A stretch of DNA of 64,000 nucleotides from Ailanthus altissimus. Lineage: Eukaryota > Streptophyta > Magnoliopsida > Sapindales > Simaroubaceae. Both the position numbers and the translations under genes were made by a program. The number at the start of each line of letters is the position of its first letter. The first letter of the stretch is position 1. The DNA is taken from assembly GCA_946807835.1 (NCBI GenBank), contig OX327697.1:8447001-8511000 (forward strand), given 5' to 3'. Shown in pieces: positions 1 to 11,409 of this stretch. The notes beneath the pieces were generated by a model. The model was given only the letters and a program-made list of their open reading frames with translations, did not search any database and was not told the DNA's origin.

Positions 1-39
1 CCTGAAACTAGCGCCTTTGACCAACTCGGCCATCTTGAC
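1..39 (-). tRNA. tRNA-Leu(CAG), 5' half, cut by window edge
   Basis: Read on the minus strand, the first 39 bases give the 5' half of a plant nuclear tRNA-Leu. They start GTCAAGA, then TG, then a D arm with stem GCC/GGC around GAGTTGGTCAAA, then the anticodon stem CTAGT and loop TTCAGG. The anticodon CAG is at positions 4 to 2. The variable arm, T arm and terminator lie outside the window, so whether the gene is complete cannot be seen. The typical plant sequence differs at about two visible positions, which could mean a variant copy or a decaying one. Confidence 0.72.
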
Positions 40-999
40 ACATGAAGTTGGATGTTGCGGTTTGCTCACATTTGTTAATTTAATACAAAGATGAAATTTT
101 GAGGAATTTCCTTTTGCGTAGGGGGCCTACTATCTGCAAAAAATTATAAAAGAACAAAAGCTCTAAATGCGCAGTTTTTAATTAAGTATTATTGTAATTT
201 AATTTACTGCTAAAAAACAATCTTATATTAAGATATAAGGTATATCCACAATTATATATTAAATATGAAATAAAAGATTTCCTTTTTGGGACTAGTCGTT
301 TACTAATTACATGAAAGAATAAAAGACAAACTTATATTTTGGCTTTGAGTGACATCATTATAGGCAACTACACACATTTTTTTTTCTATACAAACTATTG
401 CAGAAGTTAATTGCAGTTCTGAAAGATATCTGAAAATAAAAGCACTATCAAACTAGTAGTGTATTGTGAATATAAAAAAAAATAGTATGAAATGATGTGG
501 ATTGTTATTAGGATAACAAGTCAATTTCTATAAATATAAATTATATAATAATTTGTACATACAATTTATTATGTGGGTAAAGTACATTATTTAAATGGTA
601 TTGAGCAGTATTATATGTATATATTGATTATACAAATTTGTATTATTTAATGTGGTATAATATGGTGAAAAGGAAAAATATGAAACAATAAAATAATAAA
701 TGACATGTATTATATTGTTGCGCCAAGGTATTACCTAAAAATTTTAAGGTCTTACAAGTTCTAGGTGCAATTCATCAAGGGGCCTAACTAGAAAGGACAA
801 GCTAGGTTAAAGGATAGGGTCAGAGGACTCTAAAGGGCTGAGGTCCATTGCCAAGACTACAACCATTAGACCTAAGGACATGCCAATGTCATAAACTCTG
901 AAGTTTGAGGCCTATTTCGGAGAATTATAACCATTAGTACAAGGAAATACCTTTTATAGTTAACAAATGACGCAAGGGTTGAAGTCATTAATGTGTAAT
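40..999. other. AT-rich intergenic DNA, nothing recognised
   Basis: No reading frame, terminal repeat or known motif could be supported here. The DNA is AT-rich apart from a moderately GC-richer stretch around 720-960 with no coding pattern. Confidence 0.5.
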
Positions 1000-1934
1000 T
1001 TTTAATTAAGTGTAAGTATACATTATCATAAATAAAAAATATAAGATGATTATAATATCGTTCTCATAAAAAGTTATTATTATTTTTTATAATAAGTATT
1101 AAAATTATGTCTTTTCACTTTTATTTAGTGAAAGAAAATTAAAAAAACAGTGATTTAGCTAAGTAATAGAAAATTAACAAAATACAAAAGACTTAAATAA
1201 TAATAAGATAGAAGCATTAATAATAGATAAAACTTAAAATTACAACTGTCCTTTGATATGTATTTGAACCAATTAATCTTTTTTTAAGTTAATTTCTCAA
1301 TATGAATTGTTGGGTAGATCCCTAATATTATAACAAGCCTATATCGATGGTAAAGTGACTATATCATACTCTAACAATTACCTATATATCTATGATAATC
1401 AGATGATAATAAGATTCATTAAAAATTAATCTATTAATACTATATATGCCATGTAGGTTTCTGTCTATCCTATATAAAACTCATGATTGTTACCCTATGA
1501 TCATATATCAAATTATCCAAGGTTAACACAAAAATTCTTTTGTCAAGTTTATTAGGGTTCCCACAATAATCTAATTAGTGATCAAGTAATTAGAAAGTAT
1601 TAAGCGAAAAATGATTGAACAATTATATTATTGAGTTCATAAAAATAATAAAAGACTTAAATTCAATCACATATTAAGTTCAAAGTAGTAATCCTAGATT
1701 CAAAACTTAGCTTATAGTGAAATAAAGAGTTCTAGAGCTTATCAATAATAAGATCATGAAAATAATAGAAAATTAGAAATATAAATAGTTGAAGACATAA
1801 AACTAATTTTGTAATAGTCTTCAATCTCATAGTCTTTGTGATCCTCTAAAAATTGCTCTTTCTTCTCTCTATTCTTGATTGATTTTTGAATTAGACTTTT
1901 TAGTCTTCTATTTATAGGTTTATGTCTTTAACTT
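1000..1934 (-). mobile_element. Decayed LTR, promoter/R/U5 part
   Basis: This stretch follows, in order, the R/U5 half of the LTRs of element B (25105-26394, 30828-32091). The tRNA-proximal block (taattaagtgtaagtatac near 1005) matches taattaagcgcaagtatac. A block near 1630-1700 (attgagttcataaaaat, then cacatattaagttcaaagtagtaatcctaga) matches the same order in B. On the minus strand a TATA-like ctataaata lies at about 1909-1917, where B and the solo LTRs have tatataaag. The ends are too decayed to place, and no target duplication was found. Confidence 0.5.
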
Positions 1935-4388
1935 AGAATAAACATCAAATATAAGTCAAACTAAGAGTATTGTTTACATAGTTTTTGTTTATCTATACTA
2001 TTTATGTGTTACTGCTTATGCAGTATTGCAACACTGGTTTTGGGCGTTGCAATACTGATTTGAGTGTTACAATGCGAAATTTGCATGTTGCAATACTGAA
2101 AATGCAGCAAAGCTACTGTAGCTAATCACTGTAGTAGGGTATTGTAGAAAATTTGATATTTTTGACTTATTTTATTAAATTTTCATCCTTATTTACTCTA
2201 TTGATTCTAAATCTAAAAAATAACAATAAAATACATGAAAACTCAAAAAATCTTAAATTAAACGAACACCTATTAAGTTTGAAAGATGAAAATATTAGAT
2301 CTAATTAATCTCCATCAGTTTGACAACTTATACAAGTGGTAACTGATTGAGAAATTAGCAACCAAAAAATCTCAGAACCATCCCTTAGAGAATTGACCAA
2401 CAATGCTAGAAGAACTCAGAGAGAGCGTACATTCTCTAACTTTTTAAATTAGAATAAATAATCAAATATAAGTCAAACTAAGAGTACTATTCACATGGTT
2501 TTTGTTCATCTATACTATTTACGTGTTACTGTTTATGCAACATTACAACACTGGTTTTGGGCGTTGCAATACTGATTTGAGCGCTGCGACCTGAAATTTG
2601 CATGTTGCGATACTGGCAATGTAGCAAAACTACTGTAGCTCATCACTGTAGTAGGGTAATATAGAAAATTTGATATTTTTGGTTTATTTTCATTAAATTT
2701 CATCCTTATTTGCTCTATTGATTCTAAACCTACAAAATAACAATAAAATACATAAAAACCGAAATAATCTTAAATTAAACGAATAACTATTAAGTTTGTA
2801 AGATGAAAATATTAGACTTAATTAATCTCTATTAGTTCGACAACTTATACAAGTTGTAACTGACTGAGAAGTTAGCAACTAAAAAAATCTCAGAACAATC
2901 CCTTAGAGAATTGACCCATAACGCTTGAAGAACTCACAGAGAGACCACACATTCTTTAATTTTTTAAATTAGAATAAAATATCAAATATAAGTCAAACAA
3001 AGAGTACTGTTCACATGGTTTTTGTTCATCTATACTATTCACGTGTTACTATTTATGCAGCGTTGCAACATTGGTTTTGGACGCTGCAATACTAATTTGA
3101 GTGTTGCGACATGAAATTTGCATGTTACGATACTGGCAATCTAGCAAAGCTGCTGGAGCTCATCACTGTAGTTGGGCACTGTAGAAAATTTGATAGTTTT
3201 TGCTTATTTTCATTAAATTTTCATCCTTATTTGCTTTATTAATTCAAAACCAACAAAATAACAATTAAATACATGAAAACACAAATAATCAACAGAATTG
3301 ACCCACAATGCTAGAAGAACTCAGAGAGAGACTGCACATTCTCTAACTTTCTAAATTAGAATAAAATATCAAATATAAGTTAAACTAAGAGTACTGTTCG
3401 CATGGTTTTTGTTCATCTATACTATTCGCGTGTGACTGTTTATGCAGCGTTGCAACACTGGTTTTGGGCGCTGCAATATTGATTTGAGCGTTGCGACGTG
3501 AAATTTGCATGTTGCGATACTGCAATGTAGCAAAGCTACTGTAGCTAGTCACTGTAGTAAGGTACGATAGAAAATTTGATATTTTTGGCTTATTTTCATT
3601 AAAGTTTCATTGTTATTTGACCTATTAATTATAAATCTACTAAAAAACAATAAAATGCATGAAAACCCAGATAATCTTAAATTAAACGGAAAATTATTAA
3701 GTTTGAAAGATGAAAATATTAGATTTAATTAATCTCTATCAATTCGACAACTTATACAAGTGGTAAGTGATTTAGAAATTAGCAACAAAAAAATCTCAGT
3801 ACCATCCCTGAGAGAATTGACTCACAATGCTTGAAGAACTCAGAGAGAGACCGCACATTCTTTAACTTTTTAAATTAGAATAAAATATCAAATATAAGTC
3901 AAATTAAGAGTACTGTTCACATGGTTTTTGTTCAACTATACTATTCACATGTTATTGTTTATGCAGCGTTGCTACACTGATTTTGGGCACTGCAATACTA
4001 ATTTGAGCGTTGCAACTTGAAATTTGCATGTTGCGGTACTGGCAATGTAGAAAAGCTAATGTAGCTCATCATAGTAGCAAGGTACTATAGAAAATTTGAT
4101 ATTTTTGGCTTATTTTCATTAAATTTTCATTCCTGTTTGCTCCATTGATTCTAAACCTACAAAATAATAATAAAATACATGAAAACTCAAATAATTTTAA
4201 ATTAAACAAACAACTATTAGATTTGGAAGATGAAAATATTAGACCTACTTAATCTCTATCAGTTCGACAACTTATACAAGTGGTAACAGATTGAGAAGTT
4301 AGCAACTAAAAAATCTCAAAACCATCCCTTAGATAATTGACCCACAATGCTTGAAGAACTCATAGAGAGATCGCACATTCTCTATATC
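1935..4388. repeat. Five tandem ~516-bp repeats (LTR U3 derived)
   Basis: Copies start near 1935, 2451, 2971, 3358 and 3877, each opening with agaataaa followed by tcaaatataagtcaaac. Spacing is 516, 520, 387, 519 and about 512 bp; the third unit has an internal deletion of about 130 bp. Each unit contains a block rich in gcgttgcaa and cactgtagt motifs, then cattaaattttcatcctta, then agaactcagagagag. The middle block resembles the U3 of element B's LTR. On the minus strand the array lies directly upstream of the TATA-like site at about 1909-1917, so it looks like amplified promoter-upstream DNA of a decayed LTR. Confidence 0.85.
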
Positions 4389-4836
4389 TTCTATGAACGC
4401 AATATGTGGAGCACCAAAGACATGACCCCTATATTCTAGAGTTGCTCACATAATCAGTAATGTGGGCCATCATCAATAAACTTTTAAAAGAGAATACTAG
4501 GCCTCGCTTATGAAAATAATAAACTAGATATAATTAGACATACATAGAGAGAAAGAGAAAAAAAAAAGCAAATAAGAATTTTAAAACATAATTTTGACCC
4601 ACTAATTTTTTTGGTTATTAGATAATTCTCAACTTAAGTTTACTAAGTTGTACATCAGAAGGTCTCCACAAGAAACAACCATCAGTACAGTCTTAACTGT
4701 GTTTCTGAGTGTAATAGGAGATCTTAGATGCTCCGAAGGAGAACCCGAAAAGCATTCGTAGTGTGAAAGGGTATCTTTATAAAATCTTATCTATTAACTG
4801 AGGTCTAAGTTTGTACTTGAGAACCAGGGTCAATAT
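4389..4836 (+). mobile_element. Possible 5' LTR remnant of a decayed gypsy element
   Basis: The stretch between the tandem array and a primer-binding-like site at 4837 has no coding pattern. It is probably the 3' part of the LTR of the element whose gag remnant follows. No matching second LTR or clear TG end was found, so this is inferred from position only. Confidence 0.3.
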
Positions 4837-4854
4837 ATTGGTGTTTGTGGGAAG
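4837..4854 (+). other. Primer-binding-site-like sequence
   Basis: attggtgtttgtgggaag resembles the ATTGGCGCCGTCTGTGGGAAG type of primer site of some plant Ty3/gypsy elements with several C-to-T changes. It lies upstream of a plus-strand gag remnant, as expected. Confidence 0.4.
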
Positions 4855-4979
4855 TGGTGAAAAAAAGTCATGGTGATCACAAATTTATGATTAAATAAGA
4901 AAGCTATTTAGAGAAAGATAGTGGCATCTTCTTGAAAAGAAAAGTGGAGCTCAACACAAAATTCAGACCTTAAGAATCT

Positions 4980-7680
4980 ATATATGATGGAGAAGCCAGA
5001 GGAGTGGAAGGAGAATATTGATTGTTAGTAGGAGCAATAAAAGGTTTACAATGGAGATGAAATCTAGAAAGAGAATTTGAGGAGGCGATGAAAGAAATGA
5101 AGAAAATGAGGAAGTTATTGGAAGAGTTTTTGGATACCTAATAGAGATTGAAGGGAAATCAGGTAGAGAAAGAATTTTTTAGTCCATTGGTTGGGCCGTC
5201 AGGCTTATATAACACTACAATACCAACAAAAACAATACAAGCTTATTATAGATACACTCGATTGGAGAAATAAAACTGTGGTTGAGGAGTGAGAGCCCTT
5301 GAGATAAACCAAAACCATAACCGAAGAGTGAAAGGTCATGCGAAAGATAAGAAAAGGAAGAGCTAGATCAAAATGATGCCAGACACATATCATGTGTAAA
5401 GCAAATAAGTAAGGAGGAAGGTGTTGTCAGAGATAGAACTTGAGAGATGGCCTTAGAGGAGAGGTTAAGAATATTGAGTAGAGAATGTTAGAGATGTTGG
5501 AAAGAAGGAGACAACATAACCCTCTTACACTAAAGTCTAGAGAGAGGGAGCTGAAGTCTCCATTTATTGGCGAGTATAGAGATATAGAACTCTTGGTGAT
5601 GTTTAGGTTACCTAACACTTTGTGGATCACATTACCAATCTCTGATAAGGGCAAATTTGTCATATATTTTCTTATGTTTTTATTATTGATATTTTATGAT
5701 TTTATGAGAATAGATGGCTATTTATGTGCATTATTGTTATTTATAGGGACTTGAACGAAATTTAAAGAAAGAACGCAAAAGGAGCGAAAACAGGGACTAA
5801 AATGCAAAGTTTTCAAATTATGAGTCCAGCGCCCCCGCGCCACAAGTATTTTCGCCCCAGCGTTGGAATAGTGATCGTAATTAGAAAAACGACCTGTTTA
5901 AGTCACGTCTGGCGCTCCAGCGCCGAAGATTCACCGCGCTAGTGATGTTCCAGCGCCCCAGCGCTATTCACATACCGCGCCAGCGGTAAAGCCGTTTTCA
6001 TGCAGTGCCCCAGCGCCAAAATCCCACCGCTCCAGCGGTGATAGCTTTTTCACGCGTCGCCCCAGCGACAACTGCATAGCGCGCCAGCGGTAGTGCGAGT
6101 CCTAGTCCGACGAGAATTGAGATTTTTAAGCTCATATCAATCCCTATAAAAAGCCACTCGTTCCCAACCTTCAAAAAAGAATCCAAGACAACCCAAGAGC
6201 ACCAAGAATACAGAGCACGAGTCTTGGAGAGCAATAGGAGCTTAATTGAATCAACTTTAGAGAGAGATACAAGACGTTCTTCGGCATCAAGAGTTCCTAG
6301 GCAGCGCAATTAAGAGCAATTCGACGTCTATATTGGTTTGCGATTGATTGTATCATGTTTTATAATTATTTTTACTGCTGTTCTCTTGTAGCCATGAGCT
6401 AAACTTGTTTTCTAGGGTTAATATTTGAACTCAATATGTGTGCTTAATTGCCATATCTTTTTAGTATTTAATAAACTTAGTCTTTTATTATTTAAATTAC
6501 TTGTGTTTAATGCTTCAATATATCTGGCCAATATATGGTGAATGAATTGGTAATATTATTGATAAACTCGAAAGAGGAATCATAATATTTAGACCTAGGT
6601 AATTTGATGCATGATTGTAGAGTAACATTCAATGTTGCATATGCAAGTTTCAACTTAGGATAGGAATATACCTAATTGGCATGTATGATCAATAAGACCT
6701 AATCTTAATGAATCTTAGTTTATTACAAGTACCATAGGAATATAGGTATTTGGTAAATTAGGGTATACTTGCATGACCTTGGAAGAGGCTTGTGAATACA
6801 TTAGTGTCTTGATCAATAATAAAGACTAAGTGAGTTAAATATTATAGGATTAATCATTAAAAAGCATATTGAGGGATAATATTAATCCTAGGTTTTCTCT
6901 ACATTGCTATCATTTATTCTCTTTACATTGTGTTTTTGTTTTATATTTCTTACATTCAGTCTTAGATTTTTATTTTTCTGAATAATTATTAGGAAGATAT
7001 AATTTTAGTAATTGGTTAAAAAGAAGAAATTATCCCTGTGGGTTCGACATCCGACTTATTTAGTCTCTTTATTACTTGCATACGATAGTGTATACTTGCA
7101 CTTAATTTATGATATAGAAATATCGCATCAATCTCTTATCGGTCTCTGGGCTTAGTATGGTCAGATGTGTTAGCTATTCCACATGAACTTAAAAGGACAA
7201 GCTCTAATACGGTACAAGGGTTTGATGCAGTGGAGCATTGCAACTTAAAATGAGTTGATAGATAGGTTTGTATAATAGTTTTGAGGCGCTTGGAAGTTAG
7301 CAAAAGACTTTTGACAACTTTAAAAAATTAAGCGAGGTTGAAAGAAGAGCTTGAAGGTGTTCATGGTTAGGTTTTATGAAGAAAGAATACAGCTCGAAGC
7401 TTTTAACCTACGAATTACTTTGGAGGCTTTGAAGGAGGGGTTATAGTTGAATAGGTTTTTTTTTTTTATATTACTTTGATAAAGAACTATGTTTATAGTT
7501 TTCCCATAGCCTACGATTGAGCATTTAGTTATATAAGAATAGATGAGGAAAAGGTAAAGAAGTTGGCAATAATAGAGTCTTGACAAAGAGTAAAAAAGAG
7601 GTAGTTCAAGAGATTCCCATTTAGAAGAGCCTATAGAGGAAGGAGAGAAAGAACTCTAACCAGAATTTTATGAGGTAAAA
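4980..7680 (+). pseudogene. Decayed Ty3/gypsy gag, split by a solo LTR
   Basis: Plus-strand frames on both sides of the solo LTR (5643-7130) read as a broken gag protein. Upstream, 5485-5642 encodes a stretch with RERELKSPF and FRLPNTLW. Downstream, about 7330-7450 encodes FYEERIQLEAF and LEALKEGL, like the C-terminal half of gypsy capsid domains where a flexible RF-E segment precedes an L-AL-GL helix. Many stops and frameshifts are present. Removing the LTR and one ATCTC copy restores continuity. Identification is by general resemblance, so moderate confidence. Confidence 0.45.
5643..7130 (+). mobile_element. Solo LTR, 1488 bp, TSD ATCTC
   Basis: Begins TGATAAGGGC and ends ATATCGCATCA (TG...CA), with a perfect 5-bp target duplication ATCTC at 5638-5642 and 7131-7135. 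A TATA box (tataaaa) is at 6145-6151. The U3 region 5825-6090 is strikingly GC-rich, with repeated ccagcgcc/ccagcggt words. The last part (gggttcgacatccgactt...) is the typical U5 end next to a tRNA primer site. No internal domain follows, so this is what LTR-LTR recombination leaves. A second copy of the family is at 33293-34669. Confidence 0.9.
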
Positions 7681-7689
7681 TTGTTCTAC

Positions 7690-8110
7690 TACTATAATTG
7701 TCTTAGATTCCTCAATATATTACCAAAAGCTTTCCTTCTAATATCCCCTTTCATACATTCCAAATATGGGCCAATGAATGATCATCTATATAGTTCCTCG
7801 TTAGTAAGTGCGAACCTTTCTACTTTGCTATTGAGCTCATAAACTTCGTTCCTATTTGATAGAAGGCTTCCATCTTGCAAAAGGTTTATATAGGGCTTCA
7901 TCTTGCCTTTTACACTTGAAATTTCTTGTATTTGTTTCACTTCTTCTTCTAGAGCAATTCTTTCCTTCCTAAGTATTAGAACTTTCCTTAGAAGAGATTA
8001 TCTTGCAGTTGAGGCTTCATTTGCTAGTATATTTATTTATGTATTTTCACTTAGAGTTTGAGTGATTATCATCTCTTTAACTTCACTATAGTAGGCCTTC
8101 ATCCTTTCTT
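7690..8110 (-). pseudogene. Decayed coiled-coil coding remnant
   Basis: On the minus strand 8100-7690 reads almost open, with two or three stops. It holds charged heptad-like segments such as VLILRKERIALEEEV and KQIQEISSVKGKMK, then NEVYELNSKVERFALT. It ends at a TAG next to the decayed gag. The coiled-coil character suggests a structural protein, possibly of retroelement origin. I do not recognise the family. Confidence 0.35.
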
Positions 8111-8399
8111 TTTTTAATTGTGTCTATATATTCACCATTTCATTAAAAAATCACAAGGAATGAGTCATTGTGGACTTTTAGCTTCCTCATTAGTAATTTG
8201 TCGCCAACATCAATCCTTTAACCAAAGCTTCTTACTCTGCTTCATTCCCCAAGCAAGGAATAAGAGATATAGTACATACTGAATGTAATTTCTTCTAAAC
8301 TTTGAATTCTTATCTCTATTTCTAAGCTTTACTGGTTCATCGACCCACCGTATGCATTTACCACACTCATTCCTCCTTTTGGTCAATTTGAAGCAGAAT

Positions 8400-8617
8400 T
8401 TTATCTTCTATTATTGCTATATTCTAGTAAAAAGTGAGTTATCACCTGTTCTTTCATTGTTGTTCTTGATTAGTACTCTAAATATAATTTTGTCAAACTC
8501 ATTGTTATTATATCTTCTATTATTGGCCATATTCTAGTGAGAAGCTAGTTATCACTTACCCCTTCATTATTATTCTTCATTACTACTATATGTCTAAGTT
8601 TGTCAAACTCATTGTCA
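8400..8617. repeat. Two-copy tandem repeat, ~108 bp unit
   Basis: tatcttctattattg...ctatattctagt...gttatcac...tttgtcaaactcattgtt occurs at about 8400-8510 and again at about 8511-8617 with roughly 85 percent identity by eye. It is non-coding. Confidence 0.7.
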
Positions 8618-10714
8618 TATTTGTTGGTCTTTTGATTGTGTTACAAGATACACTTGAAGTGGTAAGAAGTGTATACTACCACTTTGGAGCCTCAAAATAA
8701 TGCCTATAATTTTTCCTTAGCCTACTCAAACGCCAGCATTAATTTTTTGGCTATTGAGTACTTTGTTTCTATTTTCAGCAAAAATTTTCTTGTGTAGAAC
8801 ATAAGTTTCTGTTCTCCATCTTCTTTGAAAAGAAAAACAACATTGATTGTTGTGTGAGAACATGAAAAACATAAACAAAGTTTCTTTAGGAAGTGAAGAA
8901 GAAAGAATTGGCAAATTCTTCAAATTTTTAAACTTGATTAGCTGCCTTGAATTCAACTTGAAAATAAGCAACCAATCATATATTTATTTTTTTTAAGGGA
9001 AAGACACTTCAGTGCCAAGATATTCTCAATTACATTACAATATATGTTATACAAAGGGTTTTGATAATTAATTGAGGGATAATGACAATACAATTAGAAT
9101 GACTAACCATAATTGGTGCTAGATTAAAAGTGGTAATTGTAGCATATTTCCATATTCAGGGTTCAAAAATTTTTATTGCATGATCGAACATCTCATGATA
9201 TAGAACATAACCATTGAGTTCTTTTATATATATAGTATTGATAAGTTTTCCCTGATCCAATAGTAAGTGTTCTCAAGTTGACGCTGCATATTATTTTCAT
9301 CCTCCTTGCACGTGTGCATGTCTATCATCACAAAAATAAATCTTTGAATTGTTTATAGATGCTATTTTCCTCAAATCTACATATATCCTCCTACCGCATT
9401 TCCTTGAAATCTCAATAATTTTTTTTTCTCTTTCCCAAAACCATAAGTTGCCCTGCAAGAAACAAAACCCTCTTCTATAAACCCTCATTCCACTCATCTC
9501 CAATCCTCTTAATCACATTATCTACATACTTAACACTCTCTTCTTGCACAAGAAATAGAAACTTAGGGTTATAAGAATAAGTATCTGAAAAAATTGCATC
9601 ACAACTCACAAACTCAGGTCATTAGAGTATCTGACATCATTATGTTAGAAACCTTGACATAAATATAAATATAACAGATCATACTTTCAGCCATTATTGT
9701 TCAAGTGAAAATAGATAACTTTAGGCTTTCTATCCTACTCCTATTGAAAGTTTCTTAGTAATGGATTTCATAGTAACAATTTTAACGTATCTCTCACTTG
9801 GCTAGGATAAGAACCTTACGTTTCTTTTATATATAACCTTATCAATTTCTCCTATCAAGAAAGTGAGTACTTATAGGATAACATTTATCTCACCTAATTT
9901 TATGTATATGATTTAATATTGGCAAATATATCCCATTTATTATGTACGTTATTTGATAAGACATTTACCACATCACCCACTAACTATTTATTAATTATTA
10001 TTAAAAAAATAAATTTCAAATGTAGACCACATTAAGGAGATAATATCTAACATATCATTCTACAAAATTGAAAATCACTATGTGAATATACCTCTGGAAA
10101 TTACCATTTTGGTGGAACCTTAAACAAGAAATTGACAGCACCGGGCAAGGATTTGCATCAAGAAGAACATGTACATCATAACCATCAATCAGAAAAAAAT
10201 GTTTTGGGTAGTGGATAAATAAATTTGAGAGAGAAGGTAGGAAGTCATTTTGGAGCAAACAATGATACCTTTGGACCAAGAAGGGGAAAGAACAGCGTAA
10301 CGATTAGAGTGAAGGTAAGAAAGAAAGTAAAAATAAGAGAAATTGGCAAAATGTGGAAGACATCGATGAGAAAGCGGGTTTTGGGGATGTTTTTGAAAGG
10401 TGGAAAGTTGTAGGGGAGGGTAGAGGTGTTTGGAGGGAAAGTAAGCGGATTTTTAGGGTAAGATTAGGTGGAGAGAAAGAGGTGGGTTAAGTCTAGGGTT
10501 AAAGTTTTATGTATGGGAGAGTGTGAAGATTTAGAATTAGGAAGGAAACATTTTGAATGTTGGTGATTAGTGAGTGAGAGGGTGAGAATGCAAATGGCCA
10601 ATGCATCAAGTAGGTGCGATTTTAGAGTTTTTTAAGGTTTTACATGTTGGGCCAAGTTTGGTGGTGCCAAAGGTACACTCAGAAAGCACTACTTGTAAAT
10701 GGCATTTTATTGTT
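8618..10714. other. AT-rich DNA without a recognisable gene
   Basis: Only short open frames occur (for example 8726-8971, 9297-9503 and 10055-10279, all minus). None shows a known motif, conserved start context or partner exon. A purine-rich stretch (10220-10600) looks compositional. Confidence 0.4.
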
Positions 10715-11066
10715 ATAAATGTAAAGATGAAATAACTAGGAAGATAATATGATTTGAGAGAATTAAGGGAGTACTTAATAATATTTCTCTAAGAGTGTAA
10801 GGGTATTTTAATTTACTTGTATGCCTTCTTTACAAGACATTGAACTTATTTATTTATAAGTATCCTCATCAATGACTTTTGAATATAATAACTAAAAGAA
10901 AATTAAATGGTATACGTGAAATAAATAAATAAGGATTTTTAAGCTTTTATCTTCTTAGCCCTTTTAAGTAAAATGAATTTTTCAATCAAAAGCTTAGTGC
11001 TTCCGGTCCAAAGCTTAGTGTGGCTTCCATTAGCTTGGTTTTGTTTTTCTCTTTGGGGGAGATCCA
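10715..11066 (-). mobile_element. Copia element, 3' LTR remnant
   Basis: This block (ttataaatgtaaag ... aagcttttatcttcttag ... tttttctctttgggggaga) matches 17114-17440 along its length at about 75-80 percent by eye, in the same orientation. The two flank decayed Copia coding DNA read on the minus strand, making this the 3' LTR. Ends are approximate. Confidence 0.6.
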
Positions 11067-11409
11067 TCCACTTGATTTACAACATTCCACCTTAGATATC
11101 CACCACTTTTAGATAATTGATTTTGACATTTGCTAAGAAAAAGCCAAGTGAGATAAAAACCTAAATAAAAGAAATATAATTATTATTGAACCATAAAGTG
11201 GTGTTAACCCATCATCTATCTCGTTAAAAATCTTTACTAGTTAACCTAGTAGGATAAAACCTAGTTAAAAGGAAAAAAAGTATAGTGCGTATAGATCCAT
11301 AATAGTTATTGAAGTTCTCCCAATCGCAGATCATGTCCCCTCTAATCTAAAGTTCTCCATCTACATGATATGTATCAATTTGATAGTTTGTTGAGACAAC
11401 GCATATCAA
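11067..11409 (-). mobile_element. Copia 3' non-coding tail
   Basis: Non-coding DNA between the 3' LTR and an inserted LTR-like block. The words ttagttaacctagtaggata and aaacctagttaaaagga look like the short direct repeats common in Copia 3' leaders. No reading frame. Confidence 0.35.

Noticed and set aside
1935..4388. Regular direct repeats considered as a CRISPR-like or satellite array
   Set aside because: Units are ~516 bp without spacers, and the genome is eukaryotic; they derive from an LTR U3.
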